Below, one piece after another: positions 26,793-36,224 of a stretch of DNA of 64,000 bases; position 1 is the first letter of the stretch, and the number at the start of each line of letters is the position of its first letter. The notes under the pieces were generated by a model. That model was not told the DNA's origin. It did no database searches and was given only the letters and a program-made list of their open reading frames with translations. Position numbers and translations under genes: made by a program. Source of the DNA: Exiguobacterium acetylicum DSM 20416. GTDB taxonomy: Bacteria; Bacillota; Bacilli; Exiguobacteriales; Exiguobacteriaceae. The stretch covers positions 1,912,501-1,976,500 of the forward strand of contig NZ_JNIR01000001.1 in the NCBI RefSeq assembly GCF_000702605.1, read 5' to 3'.

Positions 26793-27827
26793 TTAACTTG
26801 TCGCCATTTGGACACTGGTTTGTCGGTAAGCCGGAAAATAATCCGAATCGGCATCTGACCCGTATCGTATACATAACTGATCGTATATGGCTGGTTGAAG
26901 AATCGATTTTCCTTGATGATACTCAAATAGTCGATATCCAGTATAGCGGCATTTACTCTCAAAGAGACTATCCCGTTCTTGATATCCACCCCCGAGATGT
27001 TGTTCGACGAGACCGTGTGCTTTCGCCTGAAGAATCGCTTCGTACTCGAGTCGCTGGTTCGGAAACACCTTCGCTTCATCCCGCTTACAACCAATCAAAT
27101 GACCGTGGGCATATTCTTTTCCGAGCAATACGAAGTATCCACCAACAGGTTCTCCGTCGATTTCCGCAATCAGTAACAATGGCTCACAGAGGCGATTTGC
27201 TTCAAATAATTGCTCAAAATAATTCGCTGTAAAATAGTAATGAGCCGAAGCATTCTTCCGGTCCATCGTTTCATGATACAACGCTACAAAAACAGATAGG
27301 TCGTCTCGTGTTCCTGTTCTAACAGTTAAAGGAGAGGCAAGCGATTTGCGAATCATACTTCTCGTCTTCTTATGAAATGTTTGCAGGATGTCCTCTATTG
27401 AAGGGCGTAAATCGATACTCGTCGTATGACGGATGAAAGAGACTTTCGTCCAATCCCGCATGAAGCGTTCATTCCCCGTCAATGGATTAAAGCGAATCAT
27501 TTCCGAGACGATCGCTTCTCGCTCTGCCCACCTTTCGAACAATAAGCGTGCATGCTGCATTTCAGTCGCAGTCAGTTGACCAATGATTTCCGGTCCACCG
27601 TAGCCATACGGCGTGATGAGATCTGAATAAGGTGTATCAAAAATCCGGCGCTTTAAAAAGGGATAAAATAGTGTTCCTGCATCACCTTCATAACGGAATA
27701 GCACCGCTTGCTCAGACGGTCTAGCATTGAGCGTGACGTATTGGTGACTGTAGAAGATATCAAGAGGCTGTTGCTGTACGTGTGTCGTCCAAGTTGCGGC
27801 ATCTGTGATGAATTGACACCTTTCCAT
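26793..27827 (-). CDS. GNAT-fold/FemAB-like acyltransferase
   Basis: The 344-residue protein resembles FemAB-like acyl transferases (a tandem GNAT fold). The segment FHKKTRSMIRKSLASPL (about 155-170) and the later VGGYFVLLGKEYAHGHLIGC, followed by LEYEAILQAKAHG and LGGGYQERDSLFESK, are the shape of this family. FemAB proteins add amino acids to peptidoglycan lipid precursors using aminoacyl-tRNA, but many relatives act on other substrates. It starts at ATG 27827 (GGAGG upstream). Function not proven. Confidence 0.6.
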   Translation of the reverse strand: MERCQFITDAATWTTHVQQQPLDIFYSHQYVTLNARPSEQAVLFRYEGDAGTLFYPFLKRRIFDTPYSDLITPYGYGGPEIIGQLTATEMQHARLLFERWAEREAIVSEMIRFNPLTGNERFMRDWTKVSFIRHTTSIDLRPSIEDILQTFHKKTRSMIRKSLASPLTVRTGTRDDLSVFVALYHETMDRKNASAHYYFTANYFEQLFEANRLCEPLLLIAEIDGEPVGGYFVLLGKEYAHGHLIGCKRDEAKVFPNQRLEYEAILQAKAHGLVEQHLGGGYQERDSLFESKCRYTGYRLFEYHQGKSILQPAIYDQLCIRYGSDADSDYFPAYRQTSVQMATS

Positions 27828-27967
27828 TCGTGCACCTCCAGTCAAAAAAGAAGCAACGTTCATATGACCTTTCTTTTCAAGTTCTTGCTTAGAAAGTACC
27901 CGTTTCTTTGCCGAAATATTCCATATTATTAAATATTTATTTTATGTTTTTAGAACGAACGACGTAA

Positions 27968-28000
27968 CAAAAGTCAGCGAATCAAAGTGTCCGCTGTCTT
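27968..28000 (-). terminator. Terminator after the frameshifted MFS gene
   Basis: AAGACAGCG and CGCTGACTT form an imperfect stem on the minus strand, ending in TTTTG. The rest of 27864-27967 shows no recognisable feature. Confidence 0.6.
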
Positions 28001-28011
28001 ACAGATGATGC

Positions 28012-29191
28012 TCATGATGTGATTTTAGGAATGGCACGAAGGAAGACGACGCCCGCTAACAGGATCAATCCAATCAATGTCAAGAAGACCGCTGACATAC
28101 CAGATAAGTCGTAGATCAACCCTCCAACGGTCGGACTGATCATCCGCCCTGCTGAAGCAGCGATATTGACATACCCTTGGAATTCTCCTTCTTTCCCGAT
28201 TGGCGCGAGTCTCGCCGCCATAGCAGGAACCGCTGGCCAGATGAACATCTCACCGACCGTCAGGATGATCATCGCGACGAGGAACATCTTGAAGCCACCT
28301 GCGAACGGAACGATCAGATAAGACAAGAGGAAGATTCCTGTACCTGTCATCAGTTGTCGCTTTAAGTCATCTCCAAACCAACGAAGAATTGGTGTTAGTA
28401 AAGGTTGCGCGAACACGATGAGTGCTCCGTTGATCGTCCAAAGAATCGAGTATTCGGAAATCGTGACACCGAGCGATTTCGTGTGTACAGCAAACGTTCC
28501 CTGCCATTGCACATAAACGAACCAAAGTAAGGCATAACCAATCGAGACGAGCAACATCGTCCGTGCCGCACCGCGTGCAAGGGGCGTGCGTGTCGTTTCG
28601 GTCTCTTCATGGGCCGCATGCATCCGCGCTGGTGCCTGAATCCAGGACAACCCGACGAACAAAATGATGGCAAAGGCGATATAGAGGACGAGATTGGCGA
28701 TGAAGATGTACTGAATCGAAAAGGCAGCGATTTGACCACTGACAGCTGTCCCGAGCGCTACACCAACGTTTTGTGCGACATAGATCGCATTAAAGGCACG
28801 ACGCCCGCCTTCAGGCCAAATGACACCCGTCATCGCGTAGATCGTCGGAAAAACCATCCCACCGACGAATCCAATCAATCCAAGCATCGCGACGTATCCG
28901 AGGTATGTCTGATGAAACAGCAACAAGCCGACGGAAGACAGGACAAGTCCGATGACACTGATGACGAGCGTCTTCTTGCCGCCGAGACGGTCAAACGCTT
29001 TTCCACCTAAGTAGTTTCCGACGATTGCTAAGGCCGAGTTGACGAACAACGCCATCCCTGCTTTCGTCATCGACTCTCCTAAATATTCATGTATATATAA
29101 TGTATTAAACGGCCATAAAAAAAGAGGATCCCGTCGTATTGATGGCCATCGCAAGGACAAGGATCCAGACCGCTTTTGGTAATTTTGGCAT
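28012..29191 (-). pseudogene. yttB: MFS transporter (YttB-like) with a frameshift at a seven-T run
   Basis: An MFS efflux protein of about 392 residues is encoded from an ATG at 29191 with AGGAGGACC upstream, but the frame is broken. After MPKLPKAVWILVLAMAINTT and a further GSSFF the frame hits a stop at 29105-29107. If one T is removed from the heptamer (29117-29123, T on the minus strand) the reading continues GSSF-LWPFNTLYIHEYLG into a 368-residue reading frame with 11 more membrane segments and MFS motif A (GKAFDRLGGKKT). The shift may be a sequencing error, a real lesion or a slippage site. The position between leuS and ytqB matches yttB of Bacillus subtilis. Confidence 0.75.
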
Positions 29192-29365
29192 ACCTGTGGT
29201 CCTCCTATTTCATTCTCAACCTTGCCACTTTACGCAATCCGTCCCTTGTCTGTCAAGCCACTTCGCTTTTCGTCAACGAATCAAAAAATGATATAATGCA
29301 GAAAGAATCTTGCACATACTGAACCATTACTAGAAAAACAGACTATAGGAACAGGAGTCTATGCC

Positions 29366-29944
29366 ATGTCACTTGCCCGTGTACTACCTTATACGAAACA
29401 ATTACTCGAGTCCGTTATCGAGCCCGGAGACTGCGTCGTCGACATGACTGCCGGAAATGGACATGATACGCAGTTTTTAGCAGAATGCGTCGGTCCAGAA
29501 GGTCGAGTCCTTGCGTTCGATGTCCAGGCACAAGCCATCGAGGAATCGACGCGACGTCTCGACGAAGCCGGAATGTTAGCACGCGTCGACCTTTATCATG
29601 AAAGCCACATCCATGTCGGTGCCCGTCTTTCGGACGAACAACGTCCCGTTCGTGCCGGTGTCTTCAATCTCGGATATCTGCCTGGAAGCGACAAATCGAT
29701 CACAACGACAGGTGAAGAGACGCTCGAAGCACTCGATGCCCTCCTCCCGGTCCTCGCTCCCGGCGGTCTTGTCGTCCTCGTCGTCTATCACGGTCACCTG
29801 GAAGGAAAACGAGAGCGCGACGCCGTCCTCGATTACGTGACAGCCCTTGATCAGCAAGATTACGCCGTTCTTCAGTACCGTTTCTTGAATCAACAAAATC
29901 ATCCACCGTTCATCATCGCAATCGAGAAAAAAGTACGCGGATGA
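29366..29944 (+). CDS. mnmM: SAM-dependent methyltransferase YtqB (MnmM-type tRNA methylase)
   Basis: The 192-residue protein has a class I SAM methyltransferase fold: motif I VVDMTAGNGHDTQFLA (about residues 25-40), a post-motif acidic residue in VLAFDVQ, and NLGYLPGSDKSITT as motif IV region. YtqB of Bacillus subtilis has been assigned as MnmM, which makes the methyl group of mnm5s2U34 in tRNA; I infer the same. It has CAGGAG upstream and a TATAAT element at 29292-29297. It stands alone with a terminator. Confidence 0.85.
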   Translation: MSLARVLPYTKQLLESVIEPGDCVVDMTAGNGHDTQFLAECVGPEGRVLAFDVQAQAIEESTRRLDEAGMLARVDLYHESHIHVGARLSDEQRPVRAGVFNLGYLPGSDKSITTTGEETLEALDALLPVLAPGGLVVLVVYHGHLEGKRERDAVLDYVTALDQQDYAVLQYRFLNQQNHPPFIIAIEKKVRG

Positions 29945-29949
29945 TTGGA

Positions 29950-29992
29950 CACAAAAAAGTGATGCCTTTTTTTAGAGGCATCACTTTTGTTA
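29950..29992. terminator. Bidirectional terminator between mnmM and the hydrolase gene
   Basis: AAAAAAGTGATGCCT pairs with AGGCATCACTTTT over a T-rich loop, between two convergent genes. Confidence 0.9.
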
Positions 29993-29994
29993 TT

Positions 29995-30699
29995 TCATTC
30001 TTCAACAAGCTTAAAGAACAACATTAATTTTTCTGCAAACCGTGTGTTCAACCGTTCGAAACTAAAATGCGGAAATCCGTGTAGACGTTGTAAGTAAATC
30101 TGATCGCCCCCCATTTTCCGGCATACTTCAAGCGTCAACTTGACGTCTGCGAATTGATCGTCCGGTGCATAAAAACAAGCCAAGTTCACACGCGGCAGTT
30201 TTTTTCGTTCCTCGTCATGTACGACGATCTCTTCTTCGATTTCCCGGTACTGTGCATAGGTCGGTTCACCGATACGAACAGTATCTTCCGTACTTTGACC
30301 AAATGGTAACGTACCGAGTGGCACATCAGGTCGGAAACGATCGAACGCACTTGCGAAGACTTGTTTGACGCCTCCGAGTTGTTTCGAAGGGTGCCAATCA
30401 AATAACGGTGAAATGAACGACAGACTGGCGACAGGTAATTCATATTCTTGCAACAGACGATTGACGACAAGTGCGCCCATGCTACAGGCGACGATATGAA
30501 TCGGTAACTTACGTTTTCCGGCTTCACGTAATGCTTCTTTTAACAGTTGACCATGTTCTTCAAACGAGATGCGACGTGGTGCGTCGACGAGTAACACTTC
30601 ATACTCTCGTTCGAGTACCCGAATCAAAGCTTCACTCGGACGGGCACGCAGTTGTAACGGATAGACTAATACGATGATTCCTGTTGGTTGTTCAACCAC
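29995..30699 (-). CDS. Alpha/beta-hydrolase family protein
   Basis: The 234-residue protein has an alpha/beta hydrolase outline: an oxyanion-region strand in IIVLVYPL, the nucleophile elbow ACSMGAL (about residues 71-77), a late acidic residue near ACFYAPDDQF and His in HGFPHFSF. The elbow is A-C-S-M-G rather than strict GxSxG, so activity is uncertain. The start is GTG at 30699 with GAGGTGA upstream. No neighbouring gene gives a substrate. Confidence 0.65.
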   Translation of the reverse strand: MVEQPTGIIVLVYPLQLRARPSEALIRVLEREYEVLLVDAPRRISFEEHGQLLKEALREAGKRKLPIHIVACSMGALVVNRLLQEYELPVASLSFISPLFDWHPSKQLGGVKQVFASAFDRFRPDVPLGTLPFGQSTEDTVRIGEPTYAQYREIEEEIVVHDEERKKLPRVNLACFYAPDDQFADVKLTLEVCRKMGGDQIYLQRLHGFPHFSFERLNTRFAEKLMLFFKLVEE

Positions 30700-30777
30700 A
30701 AACTCACCTCTTCACTTCATACTTCCTTTTCACGATACCTTATTTCAAGCGCAATCGAAACCGTCCCAAGACGGATT

Positions 30778-31266
30778 TCACGAGGCGACATGGCGAAGAC
30801 GAATGACTGATTCTGCTTGACCAAAGACTTCTTCCGTCATCTCACTCAGTTCTTCAAAACCAAATGAGGTCAAGAACTGACGTGCTTTATAGTTACGTGC
30901 TTCCACGTAGACTTCGAGTGGGACGGCTCCTTGTCGTTCGAGTTCACGGATCAGACGTCGCCCGATACCATTTTGCTGATATTTCGGTAAGACGTACAGA
31001 CGAACGATCTCCCACGTTCCCTCAACATCAACAGCATGAATGAAACCGACGATTTCCTCGTCGATGATTCCGACATAAAAATACTCTCCCCGTGCTTCTT
31101 CCGCCGTCCGGATCGCACGAACGACTTCTTCTTGCGGATACGCCTCCTGCACGAAATGCGCTTTCGAACGTTCGGAATAGATTTCTGCATACGTATCCAA
31201 CCAAGATGTGACGGCAATGTCATGAATACGTCCTGCATCAGCTGGAATAGCTTCGCGTATTTCCAT
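30778..31266 (-). CDS. GNAT family N-acetyltransferase
   Basis: This 162-residue protein has the GNAT core: strand beta4 (ERGEYFYVGIIDEEIVGFI region), the acetyl-CoA loop YQQNGIGRRLI (about residues 103-113) and the late segment VEARNYKARQFLTSFGFEE. Substrate is unknown. ATG 31266 has GGGGGTTCC upstream. It lies between a hydrolase and metK but there is a metK terminator between, so it is probably a separate transcript. Confidence 0.75.
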   Translation of the reverse strand: MEIREAIPADAGRIHDIAVTSWLDTYAEIYSERSKAHFVQEAYPQEEVVRAIRTAEEARGEYFYVGIIDEEIVGFIHAVDVEGTWEIVRLYVLPKYQQNGIGRRLIRELERQGAVPLEVYVEARNYKARQFLTSFGFEELSEMTEEVFGQAESVIRLRHVAS

Positions 31267-31362
31267 AATCGGAACCCCCCTTTGTATTCATACGAATCGA
31301 CTCATGTACTTTTACCCTCTTCTAGAAAAAACATTCGTTTCCTGCAAAGTTCCCCGTAAACA

Positions 31363-31402
31363 AAAAAAGTCCGAAAACCCGCGTAGGGTTCTCGGACTTT
31401 TT
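31363..31402 (-). terminator. Terminator after metK
   Basis: AAGTCCGA, AACCC pair with GGGTT, TCGGACTTT over GCGTA, with a run of seven Ts on the minus strand. Confidence 0.9.
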
Positions 31403-31404
31403 GA

Positions 31405-32613
31405 TTATGCGAAACGTTTTGCTTGTTCTTCAAGAACTGCTGCTTTATCTGTTTGCTCCCATGGAAGCTCAACATCTGTACGACCGAAGTGACCGTATGC
31501 AGCTGTTTGACGATAGATCGGACGACGGAGATCAAGCATGTTGATGATTCCAGCCGGACGAAGATCGAAGTTTTCAGCAACCAATTCGACGAGTTGCGCT
31601 TCAGGAAGTTTTCCTGTACCGAATGTATCAACCGCGATTGATACTGGGTGCGCGACACCGATTGCGTACGCAAGTTGAACTTCTGCTTTGTCTGCAAGAC
31701 CTGCAGCAACGAGGTTCTTCGCGACGTAACGTGCTGCGTATGCAGCTGAACGGTCGACTTTCGTTGGATCTTTACCTGAGAATGCTCCACCGCCGTGGCG
31801 TGCGTATCCACCATACGTATCAACGATGATCTTACGACCAGTCAATCCAGCATCTCCTTGTGGTCCGCCGATAACGAAACGACCAGTTGGGTTGATGAAG
31901 AATTTCGTTGCTGCGTCGATGTATTCAGCCGGGATGACCGGTGTGATGACGTGTTCTTTCAAGTCAGCTTGGATTTGCTCAAGCGTGACTTCTTCTGCGT
32001 GTTGTGTCGAGATGACGATTGTATCGACACGAACCGGCTCGTTGTTCTCGTTGTATTCGACCGTGACTTGTGTTTTTCCGTCCGGACGAAGGTAGTCGAG
32101 TTGACCGTTTTTACGCACTTCTGCCAAACGGCGTGCGAGACGGTGTGAAAGCGAGATTGGAAGTGGCATGAGTTCTGGTGTTTCTTTCGTTGCGTAACCG
32201 AACATGAGACCTTGGTCTCCTGCACCGATAGCATCGATTTCTGCATCAGACATGCTACCTTCACGTGCTTCAAGCGCTTGGTCGACACCAAGAGCGATGT
32301 CTGCTGATTGCTCATCGATTGATGTCAATACAGCACACGTGTCCGCGTCGAAACCGTATTTCGCGCGTGTGTAACCAATTTCACGAATTGTCTCACGAAC
32401 GACTTTTGGAATGTCGACGTAAGTGGATGTCGTGATCTCACCTGCAACGAGAACAAGACCTGTCGTGACAGAAGTTTCTGCCGCAACACGTGCGTTTGGA
32501 TCCGCTGCGAGGATTGCATCAAGAATTGAATCCGAAATTTGGTCACAGATTTTATCTGGATGACCTTCAGTGACTGACTCCGACGTGAAAAGTCGGCGAT
32601 TAAGGTTTGTCAT
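31405..32613 (-). CDS. metK: S-adenosylmethionine synthetase
   Basis: The 402-residue protein makes S-adenosylmethionine from methionine and ATP. It has [13 protein letters not shown] near residue 12-25, the [12 protein letters not shown] motif (about 123-134), [20 protein letters not shown] and the [15 protein letters not shown] segment. ATG 32613 has GGGAGGG upstream; longer in-frame forms run into the leader. It is divergent to pckA, an arrangement also seen in Bacillus subtilis, and is controlled by an S-box riboswitch. Confidence 0.97.
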   Translation of the reverse strand: MTNLNRRLFTSESVTEGHPDKICDQISDSILDAILAADPNARVAAETSVTTGLVLVAGEITTSTYVDIPKVVRETIREIGYTRAKYGFDADTCAVLTSIDEQSADIALGVDQALEAREGSMSDAEIDAIGAGDQGLMFGYATKETPELMPLPISLSHRLARRLAEVRKNGQLDYLRPDGKTQVTVEYNENNEPVRVDTIVISTQHAEEVTLEQIQADLKEHVITPVIPAEYIDAATKFFINPTGRFVIGGPQGDAGLTGRKIIVDTYGGYARHGGGAFSGKDPTKVDRSAAYAARYVAKNLVAAGLADKAEVQLAYAIGVAHPVSIAVDTFGTGKLPEAQLVELVAENFDLRPAGIINMLDLRRPIYRQTAAYGHFGRTDVELPWEQTDKAAVLEEQAKRFA

Positions 32614-32681
32614 GTATGACCCTCCCAAAAAAGAATTTGACGGTGTACTCATTTCCCCTAGTTGAGTGGGACGGTAAAATG

Positions 32682-32875
32682 AAAAAAACCTTTCCAAGTC
32701 CAAAAAATGGTCAGGGAAAGGTTGTGCGTTCTTCCTTTACCCTCTTATCGTTCGAAGTGTTTACTTCGCTTCAGGAGAGCACCTTTTCCCTCATTAATAT
32801 GTGAATTAATGTAGGACGGTTGCCGGGTTTCTTCGGGCCTTGTTCCCTCCACCTGCTCAGAATAAGAGTATCCGT
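32682..32875 (-). promoter_or_regulatory. SAM-I (S-box) riboswitch and terminator for metK
   Basis: The minus strand carries the S-box aptamer between CTCTTAT (32869 end) and ATAAGAG (32742): it includes GAGCAGGTGGAGGGA, GGCCCGAAGAAACCCGGCAACC and AAAGGTGCT...CCTGAAGCG. It is followed by a terminator stem AACCTTTCC...GGAAAGGTT and seven Ts (32682-32723). SAM binding would favour termination upstream of metK, so the enzyme is repressed by its product. Confidence 0.95.
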
Positions 32876-32885
32876 TACGAATTAC

Positions 32886-32914
32886 ATGATATAAAGTTGT
32901 AACTACTCTGTCAA
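32886..32914 (-). promoter_or_regulatory. metK promoter
   Basis: TTGACA, 17 bases, TATCAT on the minus strand: a near-consensus sigma-A promoter just upstream of the S-box. Confidence 0.85.
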
Positions 32915-32970
32915 GCAAGGTTTCAAATTCTAGTCGAAACTTTTTGAAAGAGATGTTAAACTGTTAATGC

Positions 32971-32984
32971 TGAAAGCGTTTCCA
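32971..32984 (+). promoter_or_regulatory. cre-like site upstream of pckA
   Basis: TGAAAGCGTTTCCA matches the cre consensus TGWAANCGNTNWCA at 13 of 14 positions. It lies about 30 bases upstream of the pckA -35 region. CcpA binding is inferred. Confidence 0.5.
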
Positions 32985-33013
32985 GATAAATAGAAATCAG
33001 CACCAGAAAATGA

Positions 33014-33060
33014 TTGCTCTCTCTTTAGTATGTCATATATAATGAATGTGTCATACTAAA
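33014..33060 (+). promoter_or_regulatory. pckA promoter with two CcpN-type boxes
   Basis: TTGCTC, 18 bases, TATAAT (33014-33043) is the likely promoter. TATGTCATATA (33029-33039) and TGTGTCATACT (33047-33057) both fit the published CcpN motif TRTGHYATAYW. The same region has a perfect nine-base inverted repeat TTTAGTATG (33024-33032) and CATACTAAA (33052-33060). CcpN represses pckA under glycolytic conditions in Bacillus subtilis. Confidence 0.75.
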
Positions 33061-33102
33061 TACGATGAGCCAAAACCAACGTAGGGGAAAGGTGGGGTCA
33101 GG

Positions 33103-34671
33103 ATGCCGATGACGGTCCTGAATATCGAAGAACTACTCAAGAAAGAGCATGTGTTCAAACAACTATCTGTTGCTGAACTTGTCGAACATGCGATTCGAAA
33201 CGAAGAAGGTGTCCTTGCTGAGAACGGCGCATTATCTGTAGAAACGGGGAAATTTACAGGTCGTTCACCAAAAGATAAGTTCATCGTCCGTGATTCTTCC
33301 TGCGAGTCTCACATTGATTGGGGTCACGTTAACCAACCAATGGATGGAGACAAATTTGAACAATTGTTGCAGAAGGTTCTTCGTTACATGAACGAAGCCG
33401 ATCATCTCTACTACACAGAAGCTGCAGCAGGTGCAGATACGCACTTCACCCTTCCGGTCCGTGTGCTCACACAATACGCTTGGCATAATCTCTTTGCCAA
33501 ACAACTCTTTTTACGCGAATATCCTGAAGTGGCTGCCTTTGAACCGTTCACGGTCGTCTACGCACCACATTTCAAGGCAGATCCTGCCGTTGACGGAACG
33601 AACTCTGAGACGTTCATCGCCATGTCGTTCGAACACCGAATCGTCTTGATTGGTGGAACGGAGTATGCGGGCGAAATCAAAAAATCAATCTTTTCCGTCA
33701 TGAACTACCTCTTGCCACAAGAAAACGTTCTTTCAATGCACTGTTCGGCAAACGTCGGACACGAAGGTGACGTTGCCTTGTTCTTCGGTCTATCTGGGAC
33801 TGGTAAGACCACCCTTTCCGCTGATGATAGCCGCCAATTGATTGGTGACGACGAACATGGTTGGTCACACGATGGTGTCTTCAACATCGAAGGAGGATGT
33901 TATGCGAAGACGGTTAACCTGTCACGTGAAAAAGAACCACAGATTTTTGACGCAATCCGCTTCGGAACGGTTCTTGAAAACGTCGTTCTTGATGAAACAC
34001 GTCACCCTGATTACGATGACACATCGTTGACGGAAAATACGCGTGCTGCTTATCCGATTACAGCAATTGATAACATCGCTGTTCCATCACGCGCTGGTCA
34101 CCCGAAGACGATCGTCTTCTTGACGGCTGATGCGTACGGTGTCTTGCCTCCGATCAGCAAGTTGACGAAAGAACAAGCGATGTATCACTTCCTATCAGGT
34201 TATACATCAAAACTCGCTGGAACAGAGCGTGGTGTAACGGAGCCGGAAGCAACGTTCTCAACGTGCTTCGGTTCACCATTCCTTCCACTCATGCCTGAAA
34301 AGTATGCGACGATGCTCGGCGAATTGATTGATCGTCATGGTGTCACCGTTTATCTCGTCAACACCGGCTGGACGGGTGGTGCTTACGGTACGGGTAGCCG
34401 CATGAAGCTATCCTACACCCGGACGATGGTCAATGCTGCCGTCAACGGTACACTTGCAACGATTCCAACAGAAGAACATCCGATTTTCGGACTTCATATG
34501 CCACTTGAAGTTCCAGGTGTTCCAAGCGAGTTACTCAATCCGGTACGCGTCTGGTCGAATCCGGACGAATACGACACACAAGCGCGTTCGCTTGCTGAGA
34601 AATTCCAACACAATTTCCTTCGCTTCGAAAGTGCGACAGATGCAATCAAGTCAGCTGGTCCACGCCTATGA
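33103..34671 (+). CDS. pckA: Phosphoenolpyruvate carboxykinase (ATP)
   Basis: The 522-residue enzyme converts oxaloacetate to phosphoenolpyruvate with ATP, the committing step of gluconeogenesis. It has the kinase-1a loop [13 protein letters not shown] (about residues 230-242), the substrate site GRSPKDKF, metal and substrate residues near [21 protein letters not shown], and the late [10 protein letters not shown]-type segment (here [19 protein letters not shown]). ATG at 33103 has AAAGGTGGGG upstream. It is transcribed from a promoter carrying CcpN-type boxes. Confidence 0.97.
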   Translation: MPMTVLNIEELLKKEHVFKQLSVAELVEHAIRNEEGVLAENGALSVETGKFTGRSPKDKFIVRDSSCESHIDWGHVNQPMDGDKFEQLLQKVLRYMNEADHLYYTEAAAGADTHFTLPVRVLTQYAWHNLFAKQLFLREYPEVAAFEPFTVVYAPHFKADPAVDGTNSETFIAMSFEHRIVLIGGTEYAGEIKKSIFSVMNYLLPQENVLSMHCSANVGHEGDVALFFGLSGTGKTTLSADDSRQLIGDDEHGWSHDGVFNIEGGCYAKTVNLSREKEPQIFDAIRFGTVLENVVLDETRHPDYDDTSLTENTRAAYPITAIDNIAVPSRAGHPKTIVFLTADAYGVLPPISKLTKEQAMYHFLSGYTSKLAGTERGVTEPEATFSTCFGSPFLPLMPEKYATMLGELIDRHGVTVYLVNTGWTGGAYGTGSRMKLSYTRTMVNAAVNGTLATIPTEEHPIFGLHMPLEVPGVPSELLNPVRVWSNPDEYDTQARSLAEKFQHNFLRFESATDAIKSAGPRL

Positions 34672-34697
34672 AAAAGAGCCTTCGGGCTCTTTTTTTA
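34672..34697 (+). terminator. Terminator after pckA
   Basis: AAAAAGAGCC pairs with GGCTCTTTTT over TTCG, one base after the stop. Confidence 0.95.
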
Positions 34698-34742
34698 TGC
34701 TTAGAAATCGGTAAATCTCTTAAAAAATCAATTCATGATTAA

Positions 34743-34793
34743 CAAAAAAAGAAGTGCACGTTTTTCTCAATCAAGAAAAACATGCACTTCACT
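34743..34793 (-). terminator. Terminator after the EAL-HDOD gene
   Basis: GAAGTGCA-GTTTTTCT pairs with AGAAAAAC-TGCACTTC, followed on the minus strand by a run of seven Ts. Confidence 0.9.
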
Positions 34794-34794
34794 T

Positions 34795-36051
34795 TTAGTC
34801 TAAAACAGAATCCGTTTTTTCTTGAAGATGTGTTTCTTTTTGCTTGAGCCACTCCTGACTTTCTGCTAGTAGCGCATAGGAACGAGTAAGCGAGACACCT
34901 AAACGTTGACTGAGCAGTTCGAACTGATCAAAATCACCGCGATCTGCACTGATTGCAAGCACTAAACAATCCCGAAACGGATGATCTTTTCCTTGTAGAA
35001 CGACCTTTAGAGAATCTTCAATTGGCAGTTGGTCGATGATGTCGTCGATATCCACAGACAATAACGCATCAATATGTGATAACAGACCGATCATATAAGC
35101 ACTCTCCGGCTTTAACGTACGCGTCTCTTTCGCAAACAACTCGCAAAGTTTTGCACAATGTAAGGAAGACCGGAGTAACTCATTTGACCATTCGTAAGGA
35201 CTAGCAAGCTTCATCTCGCGTAAGACAATTAACGAAATCCAGCTTTTGAGTTGCGAGAAGCCTAGCAATGAGATGGCTTGACGAACAGAGCTGACCGTAT
35301 TTCGTAATCCCATGCCCGGAGAATTGATCAGTTGCAGTACTTGAATGCTGATATACGGATTTGCTTCAATCTCATCAATGACTTCATCGTATTTTTCGTC
35401 CGTATCGAGCCATTTTAGCATCTTCAGCAATACCGGCAATTGAGGAGGGACAGCTTTTCCCTTCATCAACATTGGCTTAGCGTAAAAATAGCCTTGAAAC
35501 CAGTCATATCCCATGTCAAGACAACGTGTATGATCCTCGTGTGTCTCCACTCGTTCGGCAAGCATCTTAATATGGGGATAATTACGCCGGACAATATGCA
35601 AGATCGCACTTTGCTCACGAGTGGGAATCGCTTCGATGTCGATTTTAATTAAATCAATTAGTGCGAATAATTCTGTTCCATGTTGACGAAGTAAATCCGT
35701 TACAAAATCATCGAGTGCTAGCGTAAAACCTGCTTCTTTCCAACTGTGCAACACAGATAACATCTCTGTATCGATGTCGACAGTTTCTAAAATTTCGATA
35801 ACGAACCGACTTGGATCTAAATAGTGAATCAGATCACTTTTTAAGAGATCCGCCGTAAAGTTGACGAAAAGTTTTTTACCTTCAGCAACGTGCTCCACAC
35901 CCATATGAACAAGTGTATTCGTTAATACATCCATTGTCGCTAGGTCACCGTCGAATACATTCATTTGTTTGACGGAACGATACAGCAACTCAAATGCATC
36001 AACTGCTCCGATTCGGTCAACGATGGGTTGACGTGCTAATAAGATATCCAT
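34795..36051 (-). CDS. EAL and HDOD domain protein (YuxH-like)
   Basis: The 418-residue protein joins an N-terminal EAL-type domain (about residues 1-200) to a C-terminal HDOD domain (about 205-390). The EAL region retains FELLYR for EAL, FVNFT, VIEILET, the DD pair in ALDDFVTD, IKID, AERVET and FQGYFYAKP. The loop after DDF lacks the usual GTG, so c-di-GMP hydrolysis is uncertain. The HDOD part has NPYISIQVLQLINS and SVRQAISLLG. The layout matches YuxH of Bacillus subtilis. No partner genes adjoin it; ATG 36051 precedes a spacer of 173 bases. Confidence 0.8.
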   Translation of the reverse strand: MDILLARQPIVDRIGAVDAFELLYRSVKQMNVFDGDLATMDVLTNTLVHMGVEHVAEGKKLFVNFTADLLKSDLIHYLDPSRFVIEILETVDIDTEMLSVLHSWKEAGFTLALDDFVTDLLRQHGTELFALIDLIKIDIEAIPTREQSAILHIVRRNYPHIKMLAERVETHEDHTRCLDMGYDWFQGYFYAKPMLMKGKAVPPQLPVLLKMLKWLDTDEKYDEVIDEIEANPYISIQVLQLINSPGMGLRNTVSSVRQAISLLGFSQLKSWISLIVLREMKLASPYEWSNELLRSSLHCAKLCELFAKETRTLKPESAYMIGLLSHIDALLSVDIDDIIDQLPIEDSLKVVLQGKDHPFRDCLVLAISADRGDFDQFELLSQRLGVSLTRSYALLAESQEWLKQKETHLQEKTDSVLD

Positions 36052-36188
36052 CGTCCTCCATCCCCCTCTACATTACTCATATGGTTTTAATTATATCAAA
36101 ATTTATTTTTTAGGAAGTTTATTGTTTTTTACAACGAATCAATATTCTTTTTTTCCCATTATGTATGTAAGTTCAATTCTTTAGATGA

Positions 36189-36223
36189 CAAAAAACCGAT
36201 ACGACATTCGTCGTACCGGTTAC
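36189..36223 (-). terminator. Terminator after the ytmA-like gene
   Basis: AACCG-TACGAC pairs with GTCGTA-CGGTT over a GAAT loop on the minus strand, followed by six Ts. Confidence 0.85.
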
Positions 36224-36224
36224 A

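Noticed and set aside
31302-31823. 173-codon minus-strand frame overlapping the 3' part of metK
   Set aside because: It is a frame-shifted shadow of metK, and crosses the metK terminator.
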